A DNA stretch of 64,000 nt from Chitinimonas koreensis (GCF_014353015.1 NZ_CP060704.1:4489001-4553000), one strand, 5' to 3'; positions 51,915 to 60,879 are shown, numbered from the stretch's first letter. Numbers and translations: made by a program. Notes: generated from the sequence alone by a model not told the origin.

Positions 51915-53585
51915 TTACTTCTTCTTCGCCGCCGGCTTGGCGGCCGGCTTGGCCGCGGCCTTCGCGGCAGGCTTGGCGGCAGCCTTGGCTGCCGGCTTCG
52001 CCGCTGCGGTCTTGGCGGCCGCGGGCTTGGCCGCGGCTTCCTTGGCGGCAGCAGCCTTGGTCGCCTTCGCGGCGGCCGGCTTGGCTTCGGCCTTGGCGGC
52101 CGGCTTGGCGGCGACGGGCTTGGCCGCCACCGGCTGGGCAGCAGCGCGGGCGCGCAGGAACTGGGTCAGCAGCGGCACCGGACGGCCGGTCGCGCCCTTG
52201 GCTGCGCCGGACTTCCAGGCGGTGCCGGCGATGTCGAGGTGGGCCCAGTCGTACTGCTTGGCGAAGCGCGACAGGAAGCAGGCCGCGGTGACCGAGCCGC
52301 CCGGACGGCCGCCGATGTTGGCGAGGTCGGCGAAGTTGGACTTCAGCTGTTCCTGGTATTCGTCGAACAGCGGCATCTGCCAGGCGCGGTCGCCTGCGGC
52401 TTCGCCGGCGGCGACCAGCTCACGCGCCAGGTCTTCCTGGTTGGCGTAGAGACCGGTGACGTGGTGGCCCAGCGCGATCACGCAGGCGCCGGTCAGCGTG
52501 GCCACGTCGATCACCGCGGCCGGCTCGAAGCGCTCGGCGTAGGTCAGCGCGTCGCACAGGATCAGGCGGCCTTCGGCGTCGGTGTTGAGGATCTCGACCG
52601 TGAGGCCGTTCATGGTGGTGACCACGTCGCCCGGCTTGCTGGCGTTGCCGGCCGGCATGTTCTCGCAGCTGGCGACCACGGCGTAGACGTTGAGCGGCAG
52701 CTTGAGCGCGCCGACCGCGTGCATGGTGGCGATCACCGAACCGGCGCCCATCATGTCGTACTTCATCTCGTCCATGCCCTCGCCCGGCTTGAGGCTGATG
52801 CCGCCCGAGTCGAAGGTGATGCCCTTGCCGACCAGCACCACCGGCTTGTCGCCCTTGGCGCCGCCTTCGTGCTTGAGCACGATGAACTTGAGCGGCTCGG
52901 TGCTGCCCTTGGCCACCGAGACGAAGGACCACATGCCGAGCTTCTCGACGTCGGCGCGCTCGAGCACCTCGATCTTCATGCCGAACTGCTTGGCGATGCC
53001 GCGGGCGGTCTCGGCCAGGTGGGTCGGGGTGCAGAAGTTGGGCGGCAGGTTGCCGAGCTGCTTGCCGAGGTTGACCGCCTCGCCCAGCGCGCGGCCGGCG
53101 GCGATGCCGGCGGTCGCGGCCGCTTCGTCGGCCTTGGCGACCAGCACGGTGACCTTCTTCAGGCCGGCCTTGTCGTCCTTCTTGGATTTGGTGGTGTCGT
53201 ACTTGTAGCTGGCGTCGAAGGCCGCGCTGGCGATCTCTTCGGCGGCCGATGCGGCGGTGCGGCCGTCGAAGGCCACGGCCAGCTCGCCGCCCACGGCGGC
53301 GGCGGCGCGCACCGCGGCGCGGGCGGCGTCGCGGAACTCGCGGTCGCTCGCGCCCACGCTCACCAGCAGCACGCGCTCGGCGGCGACGCCGGGCACCTTG
53401 TGCAGCAGCACGCAGCTGCCGGACTTGGCATCGAGGTCGCCGAGCTTGACCACGGCGGCCAGGTGCCCGCCTGCTGCCTGGTCGACCGCCAGAGCCGTCG
53501 CGCCCAGCTTGCCGTCGCTGACGGACAGCGCCAGCACGGCGGCTTTGTGTTTTTCGGCGGCAACGGCCTTGGCGATGATTTCCAC
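51915..53585 (-). CDS. pepA: Leucyl aminopeptidase (PepA) with a lysine/alanine-rich C-terminal tail
   Basis: This M17 metalloaminopeptidase removes N-terminal leucine and other residues; E. coli PepA also binds DNA in Xer recombination. Catalytic motifs: GKGITFDSGGISLKPG (Lys, Asp ligands), MKYDMMGAGSV, and the signature ILNTDAEGRLILCDALTYA. The catalytic part ends near residue 485 at TQFLRARAA. Another 70 residues follow, made almost only of AAKP/AAKA units and ending KKK. This tail is histone H1-like and absent from typical PepA of about 500 residues, giving 556 here. It is divergent from lptF across 163 bases, as in E. coli. Confidence 0.95.
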   Translation of the reverse strand: MEIIAKAVAAEKHKAAVLALSVSDGKLGATALAVDQAAGGHLAAVVKLGDLDAKSGSCVLLHKVPGVAAERVLLVSVGASDREFRDAARAAVRAAAAVGGELAVAFDGRTAASAAEEIASAAFDASYKYDTTKSKKDDKAGLKKVTVLVAKADEAAATAGIAAGRALGEAVNLGKQLGNLPPNFCTPTHLAETARGIAKQFGMKIEVLERADVEKLGMWSFVSVAKGSTEPLKFIVLKHEGGAKGDKPVVLVGKGITFDSGGISLKPGEGMDEMKYDMMGAGSVIATMHAVGALKLPLNVYAVVASCENMPAGNASKPGDVVTTMNGLTVEILNTDAEGRLILCDALTYAERFEPAAVIDVATLTGACVIALGHHVTGLYANQEDLARELVAAGEAAGDRAWQMPLFDEYQEQLKSNFADLANIGGRPGGSVTAACFLSRFAKQYDWAHLDIAGTAWKSGAAKGATGRPVPLLTQFLRARAAAQPVAAKPVAAKPAAKAEAKPAAAKATKAAAAKEAAAKPAAAKTAAAKPAAKAAAKPAAKAAAKPAAKPAAKKK

Positions 53586-53748
53586 GGTGGACTCCTGTAA
53601 GATCGCGGCGCGTAAACTCTTCGGTCGAGAAGTCTACCCCGCTGGTTGTGAATTCACCGCGCCGCTCATGGCCGCAGGGTGAATAGGCGGAAACGAATTT
53701 GAAGGAAATTCGTCCGATTTTCCGAACTCGACCGGCAAAAGTCAAAGC

Positions 53749-54861
53749 GTGCCCTCTCTTCGCCGAATTCCCCTCCTATCCCGCTGCCTGCCTTCCGAAC
53801 GCCTGTTCGAGCGCAATCTGCTGCGCGAATTCTCCGGCCTCGCCGCCGGCGTGTTCTTCGTGCTGCTGACCATCATGATCGTGACGCGCGGCGCCAAGCT
53901 GCTCGGCCTGGCCGCCAGCGGCACGGTGGCGTCCGAGGCGGTGGCCGCGCTGCTGGGCTTCACCCTGCTGGGCGTGGTGCCGTGGCTGCTGTCGGTCACC
54001 GTCTTCATCACCGTGCTGATGGCGCTGACGCGCGCCTGGCGCGACCACGAGATGGCGGTCTGGTTCGCCGCCGGCCAGTCGCTCACCGACTGGATCCGGC
54101 CGGTGCTGACCTTCGCCGTGCCGCTGGCGCTGCTGGCCGCGGTGCTGAGCCTGGGCCTGTCGCCGTGGGCCAAGTTCAAGGCACGCGAGTACCGCGAGCA
54201 GCTCGCCACCCGCGACGACATGTCGGCGCTGGCGCCGGGCCTGTTCAAGGAATCGACCCATTCGGACCGGGTAGTGTTCATCGAGAACTTCTCTGGCGAA
54301 GGCGGCTCGGCGCGCAACATCTTCGTGCAGCAGCGCGAGGGTGACAGCCACATCATCACGGTCGCCAAGCAGGGCCACTTCCTCAACATGCCCGACGGCG
54401 AGCGGGTGCTGGTGCTGCAGAACGGCCGCCGCTACCAGGGCGTGGTCGGCCTGCCGAGCTATCGCACGGTCGAGTTCGAGGAGGCGCGCATCCGCATCGA
54501 GGAGCCCGACCGCCACGAGGTCACCACCAGCATCGAGGCCAGCGGCACCGGCGTGCTGTGGAATAGCGCCGACCCCGAGCAGGCGGCCGAGCTGGCGCGC
54601 CGCATCGCCATCCCGATCGCGACCGTGCTGCTGGCGCTGCTGGCGATCCCGCTGGCCTACGTCAACCCGCGCGTGGGCCGCGCCTTCAACCTGCTGGCCG
54701 CCGTGCTGCTGTTCACCATCTATCTCAACCTGATCAACGTGGCGCAGAGCTGGATCGCCTCCGGCCGGCTGCCGGCCGCGATCGGCATGTGGCCGGTCCA
54801 CCTGACGGTGGCCGCCATCGCCTGGGGCCTGTTCCGCTACCGTTCCAGGCCCCGCACATGA
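53749..54861 (+). CDS. lptF: Lipopolysaccharide export permease LptF
   Basis: This 370-residue protein has six membrane segments and a central periplasmic beta-jellyroll domain (about residues 140-270), the YjgP/YjgQ architecture. With LptG and LptB it extracts LPS from the inner membrane for transport to the outer leaflet. Family stretches: LLREFSGLAAGVFFVLLTIMIVTRG and RIAIPIATVLLALLAIPLAYVNPRVGR. A GTG at 53749 is taken as start; the first 25 residues are uncertain. The stop overlaps the lptG start as ATGA. Confidence 0.93.
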   Translation: MPSLRRIPLLSRCLPSERLFERNLLREFSGLAAGVFFVLLTIMIVTRGAKLLGLAASGTVASEAVAALLGFTLLGVVPWLLSVTVFITVLMALTRAWRDHEMAVWFAAGQSLTDWIRPVLTFAVPLALLAAVLSLGLSPWAKFKAREYREQLATRDDMSALAPGLFKESTHSDRVVFIENFSGEGGSARNIFVQQREGDSHIITVAKQGHFLNMPDGERVLVLQNGRRYQGVVGLPSYRTVEFEEARIRIEEPDRHEVTTSIEASGTGVLWNSADPEQAAELARRIAIPIATVLLALLAIPLAYVNPRVGRAFNLLAAVLLFTIYLNLINVAQSWIASGRLPAAIGMWPVHLTVAAIAWGLFRYRSRPRT

Positions 54862-55934
54862 AGACGCTGTCGCGCTACCTGATCAACGAAGTGGTGCGGA
54901 CCTGTTTCCTGGTCCTGCTCGCGCTGCTCGGCCTGTTCCTGTTCTTCGACCTGATCGGCGAGCTCGGCGACGTCGGCCGCGGCGGCTACACCTTCGGCAA
55001 GCTGCTGGCCTACGTCGGCCTCTTGGCGCCGGGCCACGCCTACGAGCTGATGCCGATCGCGGTGCTGATCGGCGGCATGATCTCGCTGGCGATGCTGAAC
55101 CAGTATTCCGAGCTGACCGTGATGCGCGTCGGCGGCCTGTCGGTCAGCCGCATCCTGGCCATCCTCACCATCGCCGGGCTGTTCTTCGCGCTGGTCACGC
55201 TGGCGGCCGGCGAATACCTGGCGCCGCGCGCCGAGCGGGCCGCCACCCAGCTGCGGCTGGCGGCCAAGGGCCAGCTGGTGTCGCAGGACTACCGCTCGGG
55301 CTTCTGGCTCAAGGACGACGGCAGCTTCGTCAACGTGCGCGAAGTGCTGCCCGACCAGACGCTGCGCAACATCAACATCTACGAATTCGACGCCAACCGG
55401 CGCATGACGCTGTACGGCCGCGCCGAGCGCGGCGTGTGGGAAGGCGACAAGCAGGCCTGGCGGCTGACCGACATCGTCGCCACCCACATCAAGCCCGACA
55501 GCATCCAGATCGAGCGGCGGCCCGAATACATCTGGCGCTCGGTGCTGACGCCCGACACGCTGTCGGTGCTGCTGATCGCGCCCGAGCAGATGTCGGTGTT
55601 CACGCTGATCGACTACATCGACCACCTGCACCGCAACCAGCAGAAGACCAGCCGCTACGAGATCGCGCTGTGGACCAAGCTGGTCTACCCCTTCGCCTGC
55701 CTGGCCATGCTGGTGATCGCGCTGCCGTTCGCCCAGACCCAGCGCCGCGCCGGCGGCGTCGGCGTCAAGCTGTTCGTCGGCATCATGCTGGGGCTGCTGT
55801 TCTACTTCGTGAACAAGCTGGTCGGCCACCTGGGCCTGCTGTACGACTGGCCGCCGCTGCTGGCCGCGGCGATGCCGTCGGGGCTGTTCCTGACGCTGGC
55901 CGTGTTCCTGCTATGGCGGCAGGAACGACGGTAG
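54858..55934 (+). CDS. lptG: Lipopolysaccharide export permease LptG
   Basis: This 358-residue partner of LptF has the same architecture. Typical stretches are LSRYLINEVVRTCFLVLLALLGLFLFFDLIGELGDVGRGGY at the N-terminus and QRRAGGVGVKLFVGIMLGLLFYFVNKL near the end. The ATG at 54858 lies inside the lptF stop (ATGA). The pair is divergent from pepA-holC. Confidence 0.95.
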   Translation: MKTLSRYLINEVVRTCFLVLLALLGLFLFFDLIGELGDVGRGGYTFGKLLAYVGLLAPGHAYELMPIAVLIGGMISLAMLNQYSELTVMRVGGLSVSRILAILTIAGLFFALVTLAAGEYLAPRAERAATQLRLAAKGQLVSQDYRSGFWLKDDGSFVNVREVLPDQTLRNINIYEFDANRRMTLYGRAERGVWEGDKQAWRLTDIVATHIKPDSIQIERRPEYIWRSVLTPDTLSVLLIAPEQMSVFTLIDYIDHLHRNQQKTSRYEIALWTKLVYPFACLAMLVIALPFAQTQRRAGGVGVKLFVGIMLGLLFYFVNKLVGHLGLLYDWPPLLAAAMPSGLFLTLAVFLLWRQERR

Positions 55935-55980
55935 CCTTGATGCATTCCAGCGCACGCGCTTGATCGATAGTCACAGTACA

Positions 55981-56097
55981 GGCGCCCGGCAAACCCGGGC
56001 GCTCGCCATTTGCGCGGTCTGAAACGGCGGCGCCCCTGATTTCACCCATCCCCCTCCGCCCCGCCCGCCGGCGGGGAACCTCGCTGCGCTCGTCGGC
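55981..56097 (+). repeat. 3'-end repeat family R1, reversed copy after lptG
   Basis: The same elements as in other copies but on the opposite strand: hairpin GCGCCCGG-CAAAC-CCGGGCGC at 55982-56002, a CCCCTCCGCCCCGCC block, and CCTCGCTGCGCTCGTCGG at its end. The hairpin lies 47 bases past the lptG stop. The orientation relative to the preceding gene matches all other copies. Confidence 0.7.
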
Positions 56098-56138
56098 ACA
56101 TCGAATTGCCATCGCATCGCCATTGCCACGCAATGCGT

Positions 56139-56167
56139 AAAAAGGCCGCCCAATGGGCGGCCCTTTT
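56139..56167. terminator. Bidirectional terminator between lptG and the DUF1993 gene
   Basis: The stem GGCCGCCC/GGGCGGCC with a 3-base loop is flanked by five As on the left and four Ts on the right, so it can work from both sides. It lies 23 bases past the DUF1993 stop. Confidence 0.78.
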
Positions 56168-56189
56168 CGTTGGCGCGCTGCGGACTGCT

Positions 56190-56696
56190 TCAGAAGCCGC
56201 CGAGGTAATCGGTCTTGCCGATCTCGACGCCGTTGTGGCGCAGGATCGCGTACGTGGTGGTGACGTGGAAGAACACATTGGGCAGCGCGAAGTTGAGCAG
56301 GTAGTCGCGGCCCTTGAAATGCAGCTCGGCGGCGCGCGTCTTCACCATCACGGCGCGTTCCTCGCTGCCCTCGAGCTGCTCGGGCCGGATGCTGCGCAGG
56401 AAGGCGATGGTCTTGGCGATGCGCGCCTGCAGCTCGTCGAAGCTCGTCTCGGTGTCCTCGTACTTCGGGATCTCGACGCCGGCCAGCCGCGCCGCCGCGC
56501 CCTTGGCGTTGTCGGTGGCGATCTGGACCTGGCGGCCCAGCGCGAACATGTCGGGCGCCAACCGCGCATTGACCAGCACCGCCGGATCGAACTTCTTCGC
56601 CTCGGCATGCCGGGCGCCCTTGTCCAGCAGCACCGACAGGTTGTCGAGCTGGCGGATCAGGACCGGGATGGAAATCGTGTACATCGACAGCGACAT
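56190..56696 (-). CDS. DUF1993 family protein
   Basis: This 168-residue protein has the features of DUF1993: SMYTISIPVLIRQLDNLSVLLDKGA at the start and LNFALPNVFFHVTTTYAILRHNGVEIGKTDYLG near the end, with the conserved His of the DinB-like four-helix fold. AAGGAGAAA precedes the ATG at 56696. Its biochemical function is not known. It stands alone. Confidence 0.9.
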   Translation of the reverse strand: MSLSMYTISIPVLIRQLDNLSVLLDKGARHAEAKKFDPAVLVNARLAPDMFALGRQVQIATDNAKGAAARLAGVEIPKYEDTETSFDELQARIAKTIAFLRSIRPEQLEGSEERAVMVKTRAAELHFKGRDYLLNFALPNVFFHVTTTYAILRHNGVEIGKTDYLGGF

Positions 56697-56791
56697 GCGT
56701 TTCTCCTTGGGGATGGTCGGGCCGGCCCGCGCCGGCGCTGGTTTTGGCAGCGTGCTGGATCTAGCAGGCCACTGAAATAGGCGCAAATCTC

Positions 56792-56935
56792 GCGCCAGCG
56801 AGGCTCCCTCTGGACCACCCCACGAAGTCTTCGACTTCGCGGGGGCCCCGGTAGCGGCGAGGGTGGGGGAGTGGAATCGAACAACGATCACTCGTCGATT
56901 TTTAGCAGGCCCGAAACGCCCGGCTTTGCCGGGCG
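56792..56935 (-). repeat. 3'-end repeat family R1, copy after srkA
   Basis: It has GCGCCAGCGAGGCTCCCTC, an inner CGAAGTCTTCGACTTCG palindrome, GCGGCGAGGGTGGGGGAG and the hairpin CGCCCGGC-TTT-GCCGGGCG (56917-56935), 37 bases past the srkA stop. It is the copy closest to 33820. Confidence 0.8.
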
Positions 56936-56972
56936 GATCACGAGCATGGGTGTGCAGCTACGGTTTCAACGA

Positions 56973-57953
56973 CTAAACGGGTAGCGGCGCTTCGTCCATG
57001 AGCGCGATCTGCTCGCGAAGTTCCAGGATCTTCTGCTCCCAGTAGCGCGGCGTGTCGAACCAGGGGAAGGCGGCCGGGAAGGCCGGATCGTGCCAGCGCC
57101 GCGCCAGCCAGGCGCTGTAGTGGATCAGCCGCAGCGTGCGCAACGCCTCGACCAGGTGCAGCTCGCGGCCGTCGAATTCGCGGAAGTCCTCGTAGCCGGC
57201 CAGCAGGTCGGCCAGTTGGGTGGTCTGCTCGCGCCGGTCGCCCGACAGCAGCATCCACAGGTCCTGCACCGCCGGCCCCATGCGGCTGTCGTCGAAGTCG
57301 ACGAAGTGCGGGCCGGCGTCGGTCCACAGGATGTTGCTGGGATGGCAGTCGCCGTGCAGCCGGATGGCGTCGACCGCGCCGGCGCGGTCGTAGCAGCGCC
57401 GCACGCCGTCGAGCGCCTGGGCGGCCACGCCGCGGTAGACCTCGTACAGCTCGCGCGGGATGTAGTCGCCGGCCAGCACGAAGGCCAGCGGCTCCTCGCC
57501 GAAGGCGGCCAGGTCGAGCGCCGGCCGCTCGGCGAAGGGCGCGACCGCGCCGACCGCGTGGATGCGGCCGAGGAAGCGGCCGATCCATTCGCGCACTTCG
57601 CAGCGGTCGAGCTCGGGCGAGCGGCCGCCGCGGCGCGGGAACAGCGCGAAGGCGAAGCCGGCGTGGCGGTGCAGCGTGGCGCCGTTCACCACCAGCGGCG
57701 CCACCACCGGGATCTCGCGCTCGGCCAGCTCGGCGGCGAAGGCATGCTCCTCGAGGATCTGCGCATCGCTCCAGCGGCCGGGCCGGTAGAACTTGGCCAC
57801 CAGCGGCGGGCCCTCGTCCATGCCGACCTGGTAGACGCGGTTCTCGTAGCTGTTCAGCGCCAGCAGGCTGCCGCTGGTGTAGAGGCCGAGCCCGTCGATC
57901 GCGTCGAGCAGGCAGTCGGGCGTCAGGGTTTCGTAGGGGGGTGTCGTCGTCAT
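56973..57953 (-). CDS. srkA: Stress response kinase A (RdoA/SrkA family)
   Basis: This 326-residue protein matches the length of E. coli SrkA. It has the aminoglycoside-phosphotransferase-like kinase fold: YENRVYQVGMDEGPPLVAKFYRPGRWSD, ILEEHAFAAELAEREIPVV, the catalytic loop RLHGDCHPSNILW, and FVDFDDSRMGPAVQDLWMLLSGD with metal-binding Asp. It phosphorylates proteins on Ser/Thr and is tied to Cpx stress and survival in E. coli. The ATG at 57953 gives MTTTPPYETLTPDCLLDAIDG, the family start. It is followed by an R1 repeat. Confidence 0.92.
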   Translation of the reverse strand: MTTTPPYETLTPDCLLDAIDGLGLYTSGSLLALNSYENRVYQVGMDEGPPLVAKFYRPGRWSDAQILEEHAFAAELAEREIPVVAPLVVNGATLHRHAGFAFALFPRRGGRSPELDRCEVREWIGRFLGRIHAVGAVAPFAERPALDLAAFGEEPLAFVLAGDYIPRELYEVYRGVAAQALDGVRRCYDRAGAVDAIRLHGDCHPSNILWTDAGPHFVDFDDSRMGPAVQDLWMLLSGDRREQTTQLADLLAGYEDFREFDGRELHLVEALRTLRLIHYSAWLARRWHDPAFPAAFPWFDTPRYWEQKILELREQIALMDEAPLPV

Positions 57954-58618
57954 GGCACCATTGTACGGAGCCCGGGCAGGCGGCACATGCCCGGTCATGC
58001 GCATCGGCCGGGCCGACCGTTCGTCGCATCGGCGCCTCGCGCGGCGGGCCGCCGGCCGCCTGCCACACCGGCGGCCCGCCCCATCGGCAGGCGGCCACCG
58101 CCCCAAGGCAGCGCAGGCACGGCCCATGCGGCAGTGCAATCGAGCCTAATACCATCGGGCCGCCACGCCCCGGCCGGCGCCGCCGGCACGGTCCGAATCC
58201 CCCTGCAAATACAGCAGCATAAATTGCTGCCGCACCCAGCCGACCTCTCGATTCCGGCCATTGGAACGGCCCTCAATTAATACCACTTCCATTTTGCAAT
58301 GCGGCAGGCAATGGCCTGGTCGGCCGGTGCCGCGTCACCGCACCGCCATGGAGCAGCCGCTGCGCGACGGCTCGACCCACCTCGCCACGATCAATCACAA
58401 GTCGATGATTTATGAACGAATATTGACGACCCACCGGGTGCCGCATAGGATCGCCGCAGCCATACCGGCATTGGCTGAATCGATAATACCGGTCTTCACG
58501 ATAAGCGCCTCCTCATTTATCCGGCCGAACTGGTATTAATCAATGGACAGACAATAAGTCCACTTCACCGTTCCGAATCCGGACACCACCAGACTGACAA
58601 GAGATGGAGATTCAACGC
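57954..58618. other. Long gap between srkA and the chitinase gene
   Basis: This 665-base gap separates divergent genes. Composition falls clearly from about 58225 to 58590. A promoter-like pair (see 58423) lies in it, and the 10-mer ATTAATACCA occurs inverted at 58276 and 58531. Frames of 60-90 residues on both strands have no motif or ribosome site. No gene is called. Confidence 0.45.
58423..58451 (+). promoter_or_regulatory. Candidate sigma-70 promoter of the chitinase gene
   Basis: TTGACG (58423-58428) and TAGGAT (58446-58451) are separated by 17 bases. This lies about 168 bases before the ATG, which would leave a long leader. Pattern reading only. Confidence 0.4.
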
Positions 58619-58875
58619 ATGCACAAGTCGACTTCCACCGCGCGGCGCCTGGCACTGAGCCTTGCCGCCGCCGGCGCCCTCTACGCCCCGAACGCGATGG
58701 CCGCCGCCTGCGCCGCCGCCTGGGCCGAGGGCAACACCTATGCCGCCGGCACGATCGCCTCCTACCAAAGCAGCAACTACAAGGCCCTGGTGACGCACAC
58801 CGCCTATGCCGGCGCCGGCTGGAACCCGGCCGCGTCGCCGACGCTGTGGTCATCGCAGGGCGCCTGCACCGGCGG

Positions 58876-58980
58876 ACCGACGCCTACCCCGACGCCCACC
58901 CCGACTCCGACACCCACGCCGACACCCACCGCGACGCCGATACCCACGCCCACGCCGACCCCGACGCCCACCCTGCCGCC
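58876..58980 (+). repeat. Proline-threonine linker repeat 1 in the chitinase gene
   Basis: A run of degenerate six-base CCNACN units encodes PTPTPT between the two chitin-binding domains, with short interruptions (ATPIPT). Such sequence is prone to slippage. Confidence 0.85.
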
Positions 58981-59140
58981 GGCCTGCTATGCGACCTGGC
59001 TGTCGGGCACCGCCTATACCACCGGCCAGCGCGTGACCTACGACGGCCGCAACTACGAAGCCAAGTGGTGGACGAAGGGCGACGTGCCGTCGTCGAGCGT
59101 CGGCGACGGCAAGCCGTGGAAGGAAGTCGGCGTCTGCGGT

Positions 59141-59270
59141 ACGCCGACTCCGACGCCTACTCCCACACCTACTCCCACGCCTACTCCCACGCCGACCCCG
59201 ACTCCGACGCCCACGCCAACCCCCACTCCGACCCCGACGCCTACCCCCACGCCGACGCCCACCCCGGCCG
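59141..59270 (+). repeat. Proline-threonine linker repeat 2 in the chitinase gene
   Basis: An uninterrupted PT run of about 43 residues between the second chitin-binding domain and the catalytic domain, encoded by six-base units whose third positions vary. Confidence 0.85.
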
Positions 59271-60240
59271 GCAAGCACCTGCTGGTCGGCTACTGGCACA
59301 ACTTCAGCAATCCGAGCGGCGACACCTTCCCGATCAGCCAGGTCAGCGACGACTGGGACGTGATCGTGCTGTCCTTCGGCGACAATGCCGGCGCCGGCAC
59401 CGTCAGCTTCACGCCCAACGCCGCGGCCGGCAGCGAGGCGCAGTTCATCGCCGACATCAAGGCCAAGAAGGCCAAGGGCAAGAAGTTCGTGCTGTCGCTC
59501 GGCGGCCAGGACGGCTCGGTCACGCTGAACACCGCTTCCGACGTCACCAACTTCGTCAACAGCCTGTACGCCATCATCACCAAGTACAGCCTGGACGGCA
59601 TCGACCTCGACCTCGAAAGCGGCAGCGGCGTGAGCCAGGGCGCCCCGATTCAGGCCAACCTGGTCACCGCGGTCAAGCAGCTCAAGGCCAAGGTCGGCCC
59701 GAGCTTCTACCTGTCGATGGCGCCCGAGCATCCCTACGTGCAGGGCGGCTACGTGGCCTACGGCAGCATCTGGGGCGCCTACCTGCCGATCATCGACGGC
59801 CTGCGCGACGAGCTGTCGGTGATCCATGTCCAGTACTACAACAACGGCGGCTTCACCTACACCAACGGCGCCACGCTCAACGAAGGCACGGTGGACGGCC
59901 TGGTCGGCGGCAGCCTGATGCTGATCGAGGCTTCAAGGTCAGCCAGGGCACCGGCTGGGAGTTCAAGGCCTGCGGCCCGACCAGGTGGCCTTCGGCGTGC
60001 CGTCGGGGCCGAAGTCGGCCAACCGCGGCTTCGTCACCACCGCCGTGGTGACCAATGCGCTGGACTGCCTGACCAAGCTGCAGAACTGCGGCAGCATCAA
60101 GCCCAAGCAGGCCTATCCGACCTACCGCGGCGCGATGACCTGGTCGATCAACTGGGACCGCTACGACGGCTACAACTTCTCCAAGCCGATCAGCGCCCAT
60201 CTGCGCACCCTGCCGTAAGCGCGCATCACCGCAGCTCGGG

Positions 60241-60266
60241 AAAGGACGGGGCAACCCGTCCTTTTT
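60241..60266 (+). terminator. Rho-independent terminator of the chitinase gene
   Basis: A 10-bp stem AAAGGACGGG/CCCGTCCTTT with a GCAA tetraloop, followed by further Ts. It lies 23 bases past the corrected stop at 60218, which supports that stop over the literal one at 60352. Confidence 0.88.
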
Positions 60267-60339
60267 CGTTTGCCGGCCGCGGATCGTGCGCCGCCGGATG
60301 CCCGCCGCGGGGACGCCCGCCGCGGGAGCGCCCGCCGCA

Positions 60340-60843
60340 TCAATACCAATAACGCGGATAGCTGCCGCGGCGGCGCAGATTGTTGGCCAGCCAGGCCACC
60401 GCCACGATCGCCAGCGAACCGAGCAGCACCGGCGCGAACAGGAAGGCCGGGCCGGGCTGGCTGGCCAGCACCAGCAGCGGCGTGGCGCCGGCCGGCGCGT
60501 GCACGGTGCGGGTCAGCTGCATGGCGCCGATCGCCAGCGCCACCGCCGCGGCCATCGCCGGCCAGCCGCCGCCGAACAGGCCCAGCACGGCGAAGCCGAC
60601 CAGCGCAGACAGAAAGTGGCCGCCGATCACGCTGCGCGGCTGGGCCAGCGGGCTGTCGGGCAGCGCGAACACCAGCACGCAGCTGGCGCCGAACGGCGCC
60701 ATCAGCCAAGGCTGGCCGGACAGGCGGCCGAGCAGGCCGGTGGCGGCGATCGCGGCCAGCGCGCCGAGCATGTTGAGCGCGACGTCGCGCAGCGGTGGAG
60801 CGGCAGGGGCGGCCGAGGCCGGCAGGAAAGTGGGCAGTTTCAT
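60340..60843 (-). CDS. HPP-family membrane protein
   Basis: This 167-residue protein has four membrane segments and the family hallmark PFGASCVLVFALPDSPLAQPRSVIGGHFLSALVG. The name comes from an HPP motif in some members, which is replaced here (APAG in HAPAGATPLL). Plant members transport nitrite, but bacterial roles are open. The ATG at 60843 was chosen because it lies 36 bases past the operator shared with the divergent TetR gene; an upstream start at 60921 would lie inside it. Confidence 0.85.
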   Translation of the reverse strand: MKLPTFLPASAAPAAPPLRDVALNMLGALAAIAATGLLGRLSGQPWLMAPFGASCVLVFALPDSPLAQPRSVIGGHFLSALVGFAVLGLFGGGWPAMAAAVALAIGAMQLTRTVHAPAGATPLLVLASQPGPAFLFAPVLLGSLAIVAVAWLANNLRRRGSYPRYWY

Positions 60844-60879
60844 GGCGGGGTCCGATCGACAAAGGAAATGACGCCGGAC

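Larger units (their letters stand above)
58619..60218 (+). pseudogene. Secreted GH18 chitinase with two CBM5/12 domains, frameshifted
   Basis: Signal peptide at about residues 1-28, first chitin-binding CBM5/12 at 31-83 (CAAAWAEGNTYAAGTIASY), a proline-threonine linker, second CBM5/12 at about 123-170 (CYATWLSGTAYTTGQRV), another linker to about 218, then a GH18 domain with DGIDLDLE (326-333), including the catalytic Glu. It hydrolyses chitin outside the cell. GGAG precedes the ATG at 58619. Two single-base losses, at about 59929 (GAGGCTTC for GAGGGCTTC) and 59969, break the frame after LMLIE; restoring both gives a 533-residue protein ending HLRTLP at 60218. The literal frame reads on to 60352. 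Active site residues lie before the breaks. Confidence 0.85.

Noticed and set aside
58261..58539. 92-residue plus-strand frame before the chitinase gene
   Set aside because: No ribosome site or domain. It is the only lower-GC frame in the gap, but there is nothing to support expression.
60219..60352. Literal extension of the chitinase frame to 60352
   Set aside because: The extension reads through the terminator in a shifted frame and is arginine/proline-rich; the corrected frame ends at 60218 just before the hairpin.
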